A stretch of 64,000 nt of DNA from Posidonia oceanica (taxonomy: Eukaryota; Streptophyta; Magnoliopsida; Alismatales; Posidoniaceae). A program made the position numbers and the translations under genes. The notes below the pieces were generated by a model, which searched no databases, had not been told where the DNA came from, and saw only the letters and a list, made by a program, of their open reading frames with translations. How positions within the stretch are numbered: position 1 is the stretch's first letter; each line of letters starts with the position of its first letter. Below are positions 46,155 to 57,579 of the stretch, in pieces. Location of the stretch: assembly GCA_037176725.1 (NCBI GenBank), contig JAZBRS010000026.1:153151501-153215500 (forward strand), given 5' to 3'.

Positions 46155-47773
46155 TGTCAACAACCTCAAGATGGAGGTGCTGGGCCTGCTCCCGCGCTAC
46201 TGGTGCTGCCCTAGCGTCTCTGGCCGCATACTCCCTTGTCCTGGCATAATTGTTCTGACTGATCCAAGGAGATGGGATGCTTAAGATGTGGGACAGCAAA
46301 AGGGGCTAGAACGAGTCCGATGGAACTAGAAGGGTCCGTCAGGGGAGAAACAGAGTCGGGAGTGATGAGATCGATCCTCGAGGATCCGGCGTCGATGAGA
46401 TCCTGAACGATGTCCTGGAGGGTACGGCAGCCATCCGTCGAGTGCCCTGTGGCTTAATGGTAGTGGCAGTACGCACTCGCATCATACCACCGTGGAAGTG
46501 GGTCTAGTGGCGGGTGAGCTTCCGAGAGCCTCAAAAGTGACGCAACCCGAGGAAAGACAACGCTTAGTGGTTCTTGAAGTGGGGTGAAGTCACTCTCAGT
46601 GCGGTGGCCTTGTCTTTGCCTCGGTTGTAGTCCATGCCGAGCTAGTGCGATGTGATGCACTGGCTCGTCAGGAGGAACATCAAGAGAGGGCTCAAGCAGA
46701 AGGGCAAGAAGTGAAGGCTTCGCCCGGAGCACGATAGGAGGAGGCGATGCAAGAAGGGGAGGCAATGAAGGCATAGGGATCTCGATTGTTCTAGTGTCAA
46801 TGAGATCCTGAACCGCATTCTACAAGGAAAAACATTTGTTCGTCGAGTGTCCCCTGGCTCGATGAAACTTGCAGAACATGTTCATCTTATACCACCGCGG
46901 AAGAGGATCTAGTGGTGGACGAACCTCAGGGAGTGCCAGGAGATGTGCAACTTTGGGGAAGAAAGAGCTGAGTGATTGGCACAAGGGAGTGAAAGGGCAA
47001 GGCCGGTGGCGGGCACGCTTCCTCTCCGACTGCGGCTCCTAAGGAGTAGGAAACGAGGGCGCAAGATGGCTAGGGGGCACAAATGGAACAGGTGCCGAAG
47101 GTGCGGGTGCAGAAGGTGCAAGAGCAGATAGCTGGCTTTGCATGGCCTGAGCTAGGGCTTGCATTTCTTGAGCCAGTTGAGAGAAGGATTGGACCTGCTG
47201 GGTTAGGGTGGCTAAGACAGTGGAGTCAAGGGTTGCAGGAAATGCAAGAGACTCTAGGACAGATGAGGTCGGGTTAGGTTGAGCTACCAAAGGCGGAATG
47301 ATAGGAGAACCTAAGGAAGTAGAGGTAAATACCTCGGCACGAGGACCCAGGGTCAGACACAAAGGGGATGAAGACAAAGCTGACAGTGGACGCGACACCA
47401 CAATGGGCAAGGGAGGTGATATCCCGACATGAGATACCACAGACGATCCCTGAGGCAGGGGAGCAAACTGGTCAGACAAAGGGATAACAGCTGCAGGTGC
47501 AAAAGACATGGTTGAGGAACAAGGAGGTTGACCCACAGACAGAGGAGACACCAGATAGCTCAGTCCACCGATGCTGAGAGAAAACGGGGGCTTACCTTAT
47601 GCCTCGGCATGAGGTGCCACAAGTAGAGAGAAGGCAAAGGTAGCTGAACCAGAGAGTGTTCCAGGAGGAGATGCCTGGGGGAAAGGGCGAATGTCGGCTA
47701 GAAGAAAAAGGGGAGACTGACTATCAACCCTGGAATCTGCAAGAGGCGACGAGCAAAAGGATGGATCCCCCAT
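46155..47773 (-). pseudogene. Element E Gag-like gene with two zinc-finger modules and no capsid
   Basis: The likely start is the ATG at 47771-47773 (MGDPSFCSS). The frame runs through a Pro/Ser/Ala-rich region with several stops, then reaches a nucleocapsid-type finger C-x2-H-x4-H-x4-C (FCKFHRARGHSTNKC, 46832-46873). A second module 405 bp downstream (YCHYH, stop, ATGHSTDGC, 46427-46468) lies in the same frame. Each finger is preceded by a similar PLDPLPRWY block and followed by a VQDLID helix. The capsid segment seen in A and D (LKWFTS, EYVGRWR) is absent. The tail ends at a GTAAGT donor-like site at 46148-46153. It is related to Tat Gag but is a rearranged, defective copy. Confidence 0.78.
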
Positions 47774-48839
47774 GGTAATGGAGAGGATCCAGACAAGCAA
47801 ACAGGGAATAGGATAGTTAGAAACTGTATGCCAGGATACAGAGCAGAAGCGACCCAAGGGTGCACAATCGGGCGCCACTCGAGACCTGCGAAAATAAACA
47901 AAGCAATTAGATGGTTGCAAAGTTATTAGTTGTGGCATGAATGGCACACATGCAAATAAATGCCCTAGTATGCGCTCTCTCACCATGCTTGTCCTGAGTA
48001 GGCTGCCTACTCGGACTCACTCATGGGTATGGGTTTATTGACTCATGGTCAGAAAAAAGGTCCCTGTCTAAACCCTAGCCAAAGCTCAGGTATAACGAGG
48101 TGGTGCGTTGAGCCTCGACCATGCCGAAGCATGGGTTGTACCCTCTACTAACACCGACGTGACCCCAGACAAGGGAGGACAGACCGACCTGCTTGCCCCA
48201 CGCGAAAGCGACGGAACAAGAGACCGGGGCTGTCCTTCTCAGACTAATGAGTGGACTCAGGGATGAGAAGATGTATGCTTTCTAAAATGATCAATCATGC
48301 GAAGTTGCTGTTAAGTGTTTTACTTGCGTTTTATTTAGCCAAAGGGGAAAATTGCAAGTTTTGGCTCTAGTTGTGCTTAAAAATTAAAGTTTGTCTTTAT
48401 TGTTGTTTTTAAATTAAGCCAAAGGGGAGCAAACATGTTTCTAACATCCTAGGCATGGCATATGCATGAAGGGGAAAGAAACAGAAAGTCATGGCATGCA
48501 AACAACCATATACCAAGGCAAAAGGCATGTGCATGACTTGTGTAAGTGTTGTGGACATGATGGTGAAAAGAAAGCACTCATCATATCAAAAGGCAAGAAT
48601 AGATGGCATGTGCAAGTGTGGTGGCATAGCAATTGTGTAAAACAAAGCATTTACCACTCAAAAGGCATGTATTATTGCGCTAGGCAAGTATTTAGGCATG
48701 TATAATGCATGAAATAAAGTAAGGACAAGGTAAGCAATAAAGCATGTAAAGACAGAGCAAGCAATGAAATAGGCATAAGGCAAGCAAAATACAAAATCCA
48801 AGCAAGCGAGAAAGCTAAAATGAAAGCCGGAGTCTAGAA
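47774..48839 (-). other. Element E 5' leader
   Basis: Untranslated leader between PBS and gag. It contains the same landmarks as the leaders of A, B and D: the GACTCCGGCTTTC stretch next to the PBS, many GCATG motifs, and (on +) a block reading CTCTCTCACCATGC, TCCTGAGTAGGC and GGACTCACTCATGGG at 47975-48030. No ORF of interest. Confidence 0.7.
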
Positions 48840-48857
48840 TCCCTAGCGGAGTCACCA
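48840..48857 (-). promoter_or_regulatory. Primer binding site of element E (tRNA-Arg type)
   Basis: Reverse complement reads TGGTGACTCCGCTAGGGA, one base from the LTR end. It matches the Tat/Ogre tRNA-Arg PBS form TGGCGACTCCGCTGGGGA except at two positions. Confidence 0.85.
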
Positions 48858-48858
48858 C

Positions 48859-51446
48859 TGTAGCGATCTCGTCGAACCAGCACGTCCATGCGCGTTGCTA
48901 GAGCTCGCGCGCACCGACTAATGAGAGGCTACTGATAGTAGGTGGATCTGAGGAAGGAAACTCGACTCAAAAACACCGAAAAAGGGCGGAAAAATAAAGA
49001 TAAAGCAAATTCAGAGTCGCCACCTAGTCTATTAAATCGGAAGACGAGGAAAACCAAGGAAAAACTTGAAAACATGCAAATGGGTGCAATGCTATGCAAA
49101 AATAAATGACTCGTGCCTAGGATAAGGGCATAATGGTCATTGCGGGCCAAGAGAAAGGGTAAAAACTCCTGTTACATACGGGGAAGGTGTTAGGCACCCC
49201 TGATACGCCCGGAATCGGTCTTTCTAGGCTTCTCGCTCGTATATGCAGGAATGTCGGCAATGCTTGCCTTTACTGTATGCCCGAGGGGCAAGGGATGCTA
49301 TGCCATGCTATGAATGCTTAATTATATGCTCAAATGTATGCTCAAGACGCCATGATGTGTGATGGAAATTAAACGTGCAATCTATATGCTCAGCAATGCT
49401 GCCAATGTTCTGAAGAGGACGTACCCTGGTTCATAAGAACTCCAGACAGTAAGCATCATCGCCCTAAATGCAATGCAGGCGAGAAACAAAACGACGGATA
49501 AAACCACGCAATGCGAATAGCGACATGCGTTTATAAAAACATGCTAGACTTAGTAAAAACATGCCAAAGCGCCTAATTAAGATTAAAATGACACAAAGAG
49601 ATGATAAAAATGTTAGGAAAGCTTAAACAGGGGTAAACAAGTTAAGCAGGCGGAAAATGAGGCAGCAAATGGGTGCTCTGTCCACTGTCTTGATAACTGA
49701 CAAATACACGCAGGCCATACGCGCAGGCTATACATGCATCAGTTTGCTGTTCCAGACAGCGAACTTCAACGCACAATTTAGCTATGCAAACGAAATCAAA
49801 ACAAAGAATTAATGACATGGCAAGCTAGAGTAAACATCTAGGAACAAAATCATGCAATTAGATTCCTAAATGGGAGCATGGAAAGGTGCGAAACCTTGGC
49901 TCAAAACTTGGCCTGAACTGCCCAATACGCACATGGAACACGCGCACTAGGTTGGCGGTCCAAACAGCAAACTTCGACGGTCGATTTCGCTATGCATACG
50001 GAATCAAAACAAAAATCTAAAGACTTGGCAAGCTAGGGGATACATCCAAGTATAAGCTCATGCAATTAGTTTCCTAAATGGGTGCATGGAAAGGTGCAAA
50101 ACCTTGGTTTGAAACTCGGCGTGGTCTACCAAACACGTGCATGGAACACGTGTGCCAGGTTTGATAGTCCAAACAACAAAGTTTGGTGGTCGATTTCACT
50201 ATGCAAACTGCTGTGAAACATGAAACTAAATGCATGGAGACCTAGATGGCATACTAGGGAATACATTCATGCAATTAGAACTGAAAATGGGTGCATGGGG
50301 AGGTGCAAAACCTTGGCTTGAAACTCAGCTTAGAATGCCAAATACGCGCATGGAACACGCACACCAGTTTTGATAGTCCGAACAACGAAGTTCGATGGTC
50401 GATTTCGCTATGCAAATAGCTGTGAAACATGGAATTAAATACATGCAAACCTAGATGGCATACTAGGGAACACAGGCATCCAATCAAAGATAAAAATGAG
50501 TGGCTGTGGTGCTCTCCAACCGAGCTCAAAGGCCTGTCAGCCTCACACAGCCGGTGACTCCTTTCGCTGGAGAAGAAAGCTAAATACGGCGATGCAAGCT
50601 AGATAAATGGCAATTAAACATCCAGGAAGCAAGCATGGCATACCACAAAGCTAAGGGGAAGGTTTCTCACCTGCGGGAGCGCGTGGAGCGGCTCCCCGAC
50701 GTAGCTCGCCGGCGTGCACCAGCATTGAGGTCGCTGTAGCGCAGGAAGGAGCGGCGGCTGCTCGACGTGATCGGGTTGCACTTGTGGGGATCTAGTGATC
50801 GTGTAGGAGGACTTTGGCAACGTTTGGTGCCGCGATGTGACCCCTGGATGTTTACAACCGGTGACGGCCAAGGATGAACGATGGCGGTTTGTGCGGTGGG
50901 CACGAGGGATTCGCGGCGACACAGGGTTGGTCTGAATTGCTCGGGGAAGGCCGAGGGGGATGTGTATGGGTTCTGTGGAGTGTTGGAAGTGTGTTGGCTG
51001 TTGTGGGAGGTGTCGGCCGGTGATGGGTTCGAATGAGGGGCTACGGACGATGGCGGTTCAGGGAGGCACAAGCGATGGTCCGGGATGCAAGGGGAATGCA
51101 TGGAAGGCTCAGGAGGAAGCTAAGGTGCTGTGGAGTCTCCTAGGAATCGCTGGAGCTCTCTGGTTCGCTCAGCTCGACAGGAAGAAGGGTGGAATGGTCG
51201 TCTCTGCTGTTAGGTCCTCCTCCACCTAGTGTTAGCTCTGGCAAAAGCCTATAGGTGGCAAGGAGGTGGCAGTGACTGTGGTGAGGAGGTGAGTTGGTCA
51301 TGGTTGTCAGGTGTGGTGCAGAGAAGTAAGTGGTTGGGGCAATGAAGTCGTGGAGAAGTCTTGGCCATCGTCAGGTGGCAGGCAGCCGGCAAAGTCGGTG
51401 GAGATGTGTTTGTGAGAGGCAAGTGGCCGGCGAAGGTCGTGGGTAG
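48859..51446 (-). repeat. Element E 5' LTR, inner (U5-side) piece
   Basis: This is the 3' part of the LTR in element orientation. It begins on + as TGTAGCGATCTCG (LTR end CGAGATCGCTACA on -), directly beside the PBS. It carries the conserved block at 49146-49230, the PBS-like U5 motif at 49013-49024 and a four-copy tandem repeat at about 49650-50500. The piece ends at the S2 insertion. With the outer piece the LTR would be about 3.2 kb. Confidence 0.85.
49650..50500 (-). repeat. ~200-209 bp tandem repeat in element E LTR, about four copies
   Basis: The phrase GCTATGCAAA (or a close variant) recurs at 49791, 49989, 50198 and 50407, giving periods of 198, 209 and 209 bp. Each unit also has CATGGAACACGC, a GAAACTxGGC phrase and a short inverted repeat near GTCCRAACAACRAAGTTYG. 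The sequence is unrelated to the GTTGGACGC modules of the A, B and D LTRs, but occupies a similar place in the LTR. Confidence 0.8.
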
Positions 51447-51944
51447 TGTAGACACCCCATTTTAGCCAAGGGGTCACAGCTGGCTGGAGACACTCTAGAA
51501 GCACTCTGGAAACTGATTCTGAGGTCTGGAAGCTCACCCTCCTTTAACCCTAAACTCACACCCATTTCAAACCTCAAACCCTCTCAAAACCCTAGATCAA
51601 ACCCTAGGTCACGCACTCACACAAAACCCCCTTCCAAACCCAAGCCTTTCTCCTTCTTTCTTTCCTCATTATCCTTTTCTCTCTCCTGATTATTCTTTTC
51701 TCTCTCCTCTTTATCCTCCTTCTCTTTCTCCTTCTTTTCCTTTCTTTCTTTCTTCTTTTCTTGCTCTCCAATGGGCCCACCCCATTCTTGCTCTCCCCAC
51801 TTATTCTCCTCTCTTCCCTTTATTTTATCTTTATTTTATTTTATTTTATCTTATCCCATGTTATTTGATCTTTAATTTCTTTTCTTCCCCTCCTTTCTTT
51901 CTTTCTTTCCTTCTTTCTTTCTTTCTTTCTTTTCCTTTTTCCAC

Positions 51945-52240
51945 ATTAAACCCTAAAACCCTAAACCCTAACAACCAAAACCAAATCTAAAACCCATTCT
52001 AAACCCTAAAACCCTAAACCCTAATCCACTCCAAAACCCCAAACCCTAAAACCTTTAACCCTAAACTTACACCCATTTCAAACCTCAAACCCTCTCAAAC
52101 CCTAGAACTCATCTCAAATCCCAAACCCTAAAATCAACAAACCCTAAAACTAAAAAACCCTAACCTAAACCCTAAACCCTAATCAAGACCCTAAACCCTA
52201 ATCAAGTCCCTAAAAAACTTGAAACCCTAAACCCTAAATC
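51945..52240. repeat. Degenerate telomere-like CCCTAAA tract in S2
   Basis: About a dozen copies of CCCTAAA (the plant telomere heptamer) occur within 300 bp, mostly within ACCCTAAAACCCTAAACC-type phrases but not in a continuous array. It sits inside the LTR, so it is an internal LTR feature and not an interstitial telomere. Confidence 0.8.
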
Positions 52241-52629
52241 TAATCCATGCAAATTACAACCCAATTAAATCCATTCAAAACCCCAAGCCCACTTAAAATG
52301 CAAAGCCTGTCTTCAAACCTACTTAAGAATTAAAACCAATTTGAATTTAACAATTAAAGTCAAAACCCACTTAAACAAATCAAAACTCATTTAAATTTAA
52401 AACCAACTAAAGTTAAAACACATCCAAACTCATTAAAAATAAACTAAACCCCAAACCCCATTTTAAAACCCTAAAACCCATTTAAAACACAAAGTCCATT
52501 TCAGCCTGAACTTTATTAAGATTAGAATCAATTTAAAATCAACAACCAAATCCATTTAAACTAATTTAAAACTCATTCAAACCTAAACTAATTAAAATCA
52601 AAGCAAAAAATCCAAACCAAGCCCAAGGC

Positions 52630-52860
52630 CCATTAAGCCCTTTTTTCCCTTTTTTTTTTCTTTCCTCTCCTTCTTCTTCTTCTTCTTCTTCTTCTTCTTC
52701 TTCTTCTTCTTTTTCTCTCTTTTTCCCCCCTTTTTCTCCACCAGCCCAAGCCCATAACCTCCTCTGATTTTCATTCTCCCTCCTCCTCTCCTTCTTTCTT
52801 TTTTTTTTCCTTTTCTTCTCCCTCCTTCTCCTTTTCTCCCACAGCCAACTGCCATCTTTC
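52630..52860. repeat. Pyrimidine microsatellites including (CTT)n in S2
   Basis: A T-run at 52640-52660, an approximately 14-copy CTT/TTC tract at 52670-52712, then further CT-rich stretches. Long lysine-rich frames on the minus strand here are only translations of this repeat. Confidence 0.85.
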
Positions 52861-55800
52861 CTTCGTTTTCAAACTCCACCTGACACCCTCCGTCATCCTT
52901 GGCTTCCCTCACCTCATAGCCATCCCTTCCACATCCACTCCACCTCCATCACCTCCTCTGTGCCAGCACCCCAAGCCCAGATCCAACACCTAAACACCGA
53001 ACCCAACCTCACCTACAGACCCAACACTAAAACACCACAAACCCAAGCTCACCTAGATCTAAACTCACCACTCTCCCACACGAACCCAAGCTCACCCAGA
53101 CGACCCTCACCTCGCCCTCTCGGACCTCTCCTCTTCCTCTGAAACCACAGCTCATCACACTCATCAGATTCCCCCCCAGTCCACCCACATTTACTCCCCC
53201 TGACATCCTCCAAGACTTCCCTTGCCAACCTCGAACCAAACCACCCTCTTAACGGTCACACACCACCCTTGCCCCGCGTCACCACCATTGGGACTCTCCT
53301 CTCACACACAGACATTGCCACCAGCCCAAATTCTTGGTTTGAGCAATGACTTCATTGCCCAAGCTCCTGCCACTCCTCCAGACCTCGAGCCATGCCCCCT
53401 CTCGCACCCAGTAGCTGCCAATTACCCGCGCAAGCTCTGTGCATCCCATCATTCACTTTTGACTCTCGGACACCCAACAAAACCAGAGAGAATTCCCCAC
53501 GCCAAGGACCACCACACATCCATCTGAGAGCGCCTTTAGCTTCCTGTGAGATCCCTCGAGCGATTCCCAGCTTCCCCACCACTTCTAGAGCTCCAGAACC
53601 TCCGGACGACCTCTCTGCACCCAACGTCGGTGAGCAAAAACCACCTCCGGACCCGCCGCTGCGCAGCTGCTCCCTCGCTGTCTAGAAAGCACCGCGCCGA
53701 TCCCAAGGGCACCTTGGGGCCTTCGCCGAGCTCTACAGCCGCTCCAGCAGCGCTCCCCACCGCTGCCTAAGAACTCTGACAATCTCCGCGTCGACAGCAT
53801 GCTCCGGACAGCTCCTCAGGTAACCTCTTCGTCCAAGGGGTTCGCCTGAACCTCCTCTAGCTTACCTACCGTTTATTTCTCTCTTTCGTCGCTTGTGCGC
53901 GTCTCCTGAGGTCGCCGGACCTCATCTTCTTCCCTGGCGACGTCGCTGCCGCGTGCGGGGCTCCGCCGCGTCTGTTTCTTTCTTTGCATGTTACTGTAGC
54001 TATGCATGCGTTTTTTTTTTTTTCGTTTCATTTACATTACGCTAAAGTACGTTAGTTTTTTCTATTTACATGTTAGTCCTTTATTTATTTAAAGCACTGT
54101 GCTTGCATATAGTTAGCTCTTTTATTTTTATTCTGAAACCATGCCATATTGCAGTTTGCCCCCTGATGTTCTGCTTCTTTGCATATGGGTCCTCTATTGT
54201 GTTAATGAACATGTGTTTGTTTGGGTTATTTGCAGCTTAGCCCTCACGTTTATTTTATCTGCATCTTAATCCTATCACAGTTGATGTTTCATTTAATCAT
54301 CCATTTAACTTTATTGCATTAATGTAAAATACTACAGCTTTGTTTATTTGCTTTCCAGTCCCTCTAAACTGCTGTAGTTTTGGCCATTTGCATCTAGGCC
54401 CTTGTGTTTACCTTATTTGCATTCTGGTCCTCCATGGTTGATTGAAGCATTTAATTTCCTTTTCTTATCATATTGCATTGCATAAATGGTTTGCAGGTTC
54501 TTTTAAATTACTTTTGGGTCCAACAACTGTGAATCCTCTTCTGTTTCATCTCTGGTGTTTTGTATCTGGGTCCTTAAGTTTCTTAAAATCACATCTAGGT
54601 CCTTTGATTGTTAGTTTTGATTTAATTCAGCATTTAAAACATTATTGCATTGCATAAAACCACAGCATGTTTCATTTATTGCATCTCAGTCCCTGGAAAT
54701 ATGTTGTGTCTTGTGTTTTCTTGTTTTTAAGTCCTGGATTTTATTTTAATTGCATTTGGGCCCTTTGCACATCAACTATGGCACATGTTTGCATTTTTTT
54801 GGACTTGCTGTTTGGTCCAGAGGTTTTTGTTATCTGCATGCAGGTCCTTCTGAGCTTCAAAATGCCTCTCAGGTTTTTGTTGTCTTGCAATTAAGCCCTT
54901 AGCTTTTTAGAAGATTGCTTGTAGATCCTTCCAATGCTATGTGGTTTCCATGTGGTTTTCTTCTGGCTTTGCTTTCAAGCCTAGAGGCCTGTTTAGGTTG
55001 CACCCAGATTTTTGAACATTATTGTGGCTGTGCACACTTGTTTTTTTCTGGACTTGTTGTTTAGTCCTGGTTTTCTTGAAAATTGCACATGGGTCCTTGG
55101 GACCATCTTTTGTGGTTTTTAAATGCTTCTTGGCTTTGTTTTTCCTGTCCAAGCTTTTCCAAAGTTGCATGAGGATCCCATGCAGGTCTTCTTTTTGGGA
55201 TTTGCACCTGTTTGCTAGCTTTGCATCTTAGCCCATAAGTTTTCTAAAACTGCATTTAGGTCCTTCATTAACCAATTGCATGTTTTCCTTGTATTTTTGT
55301 TGCATCTGGCCCCTGTTGGCCCCCCACATTGCTGCATTTGCATCCCTGCATGCACTTATCATGTTTGCACTGCATTTTTGCCATGTTTTACACATAGACC
55401 GCTACACTTTTTCCTATTTGCACATAGATCCCTACACTTGCATTTTTACACACATATCGCACACACATCTTTGCACATTGCACCTAGACACCTGTTTAGG
55501 CACCTACCAGCATCCTCAACACTTTTGCATGCACACATCCTACATTGCACACCCTTAGAGACTATTTGCACTTAGGCCCCTACCTTTGCTTGCCCTTGGA
55601 TCTTCTAACCTTGAAACCTGGATAACTTCCGATCGGACCGTCGGATCTTCGCGACCAAGCTACCCAGATCATCCTGGTGGAGCGAACTTTCATGTTGACC
55701 AAGGTTATCTCAGATTAGGACTTAGATCTCCAAGGTAAGTCCATCTGAATCACTGCATGGCACTCTTCTGCATGTCACTTGCATTGCATGTATTGTTTTC

Positions 55801-56949
55801 GCACCTCGTTTTCCGCACATGTAGATTAGGACTTCCCCTCTTACTTATCTACTCTACTTCCTCTTTTCGCGTCTTCTTAGTGTCTTTGGGTTGAGTTTTT
55901 CCTTAGATACACTACTGATCACGGCCTTCTTCCCCCTTTTCCATGATCCGATTGCACCGCGAGCTTTGGGCAGCGTGCGAGACACATCGTGGGACGGTTT
56001 AGTGGGAAACAGTCACAGGATAGTGGTGATCCCTCTACTTGCTTTCTTTCCCCTTTGCAGGTCTTCACACCTGCATCGTGTGGTTCTTAACCGGTGTTTG
56101 TTTTCACACTCACATCGCTTGTCTCTCCTTTGCATTTGGGCTGGCAGCCTTAACTGCCCGGTTGACGCCCGTCATGTCGTCTAATCTTCCCCTTTGCTTG
56201 TCGCACCCCTGCATTGCGTGGTTTTAACCGATGTTTTGCTTTCACGTTTGCATTGCTTGTTTTTCGCCCGGATTTGCTTTCCCCTTTGCTTGTCGCACCC
56301 CTGCATTGTGTGGTTTTATCGGTGTTTTGTTTTAATCGCTTGCATTTGCATTAGGGCAGTGATGCTTACTGCCTGGAGTTCTCACGGACTAGGGTTTGCC
56401 CAGTTCGGAACACAGACAGCGCTATTGAGTACTTAGATTGCACGTTTAATTCCTTGCACACATTCCATCACTTAGGGCACCCACTTGAGCATTTAATTAG
56501 GCATTCATGGCACTTAGGCATTCAAAGCATGCATTTTCCAGCAAAGCGAGCGAGTTAGCCGAGAAAGATCGACTTCTCGGGCGTGTCGAGGGTGCCTAAC
56601 ACCTTCCCCGAGCGTAATAGGAGTCCTTACCCTTTCTCTGGCCCGTAATGACCCTTTTGCCCTCATCTTTGGCACGAGTCATCCATTTTTGCATAGCATT
56701 GCATCTGTTTGCTTGTTTTCTATGCTTTTCCTTGGTTTTCCTCGTCTTCCCCATAATAGACTAGGTGGCAACTCCCTTTTCCTTTTTCTTTCTTTTTCCC
56801 TTTGGCTTTTCGCCTCTGTTTTCGGTGTTTTGAGTCGAGTTTCCTCCTCGGATCACCCGCTAATAGTGAACCTAATTTTCCGATCGGTGCACGTAAGCTC
56901 TGGCAGCGTCCACGGACGATCGCGAAACTCGTGGGATCGCTACAGGTAG

Positions 56950-57579
56950 TAAGTGGGATGTGTCATCTAGCATGTGGAGCAAAGTGACGACAGTAAGTGG
57001 CTAACAAGGGAAGGGATGTGCGGTTGTCGGCATTAGAGGCAGTGAGGCGGTGGCCGGAAGATGTTAAAAACACAGCCACACGGGAGAAGTTCAAACGCAA
57101 CTGGGGGCTGAGCTGGGAGGAGCTGAGTGGAGCTAGTGGCCAGGGGCTCGAGCCTGATAACCAGGCTATCCAACAGAATGCGCCAAAGCTCGGACGGAGG
57201 CCGGCTAGCCACGCCGCGAAGCGAGCTAGGTCGGCTTGCAACTGCACTAACCTAGGGGAGATGCGCAGCAAACACGCGCAAGGTTTACACGCATCAATCT
57301 GGACAGGACTTTTGCATTGGATTTTAGGCCCGTTTCCCTTGGAGTTTGGGCCACCAGTAGGCTCTAGGTTGTGGAGGCTAGTGTTGTGGAAGTTTTGGGT
57401 CAGTTTGGAAGATTTTGGGCTAGGTTTTGGGGTTTAAGTCAAGGTTTAGGGCTTAAGTCCGAGTTTAAGGTTGGTTTAGGGTTGGTTTAGGGTTTTGGGT
57501 GGAAAGTGGGGTTCGCCGCTTCTGAGCTCGTTCCTCTAGGTGAAATCTTCCAACTGGGAGTCAAAATGGGGTGTCTACA
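56950..57579 (-). repeat. Element E 5' LTR, outer (U3-side) piece
   Basis: Continuation of the E LTR beyond S2; the TSD copy GGTAG at 56945-56949 precedes it. It ends in TCAAAATGGGGTGTCTACA, the inverted LTR start shared with A, B and D. It includes a GGTTTAGGGTTTTGGG-type stretch at 57430-57510 also found at the outer end of the other minus-strand LTRs. Confidence 0.85.

Larger units (their letters stand above)
51447..56944 (+). mobile_element. Solo LTR S2 (Tat/Ogre-like, 5.5 kb)
   Basis: It begins TGTAGACACCCCATTTT and ends GGGATCGCTACA, with no internal region, PBS or coding sequence attached. The flanks are a perfect 5-bp target site duplication GGTAG (51442-51446 and 56945-56949). Layout: pyrimidine-rich tract (51640-51935), CCCTAAA-rich tract (51945-52240), A-rich DNA, CTT microsatellite (52670-52712), GC-rich block (52900-53960), T-rich block with recurring GCATTTxGGxCC phrases (54000-55600), then the conserved 3' LTR block (56560-56645) and PBS-like motif (56764-56775). 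It lies in the 5' LTR of element E in the opposite orientation. Solo LTRs normally arise by recombination between the two LTRs of an inserted element. Confidence 0.92.
45071..57579 (-). mobile_element. Tat/Ogre-like element E (gag-only type), right-hand part
   Basis: Minus-strand element with 5' LTR 48859-57579, PBS at 48840-48857, leader, a gag-like gene at about 46155-47773 and a post-gag region down to 45071. There it is cut by element D, and the rest should lie left of the window. The right LTR edge reads TGGGGTGTCTACA on + (TGTAGACACCCCA on -) and abuts Athila coding sequence; the expected 5-bp TSD on the right is GAGGA (57580-57584). Gag is followed by the same sequence that follows gag in element D, with no protease or pol, so E looks non-autonomous. 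S2 interrupts its LTR. Confidence 0.83.

Noticed and set aside
51945..52240. Interstitial telomere or chromosome-fusion scar
   Set aside because: The motifs are dispersed and lie within an LTR bounded by a perfect target duplication.
52598..52912. Lys/Gly-rich minus-strand frame of 104 codons
   Set aside because: It encodes the CTT microsatellite and flanking pyrimidine tracts of S2.
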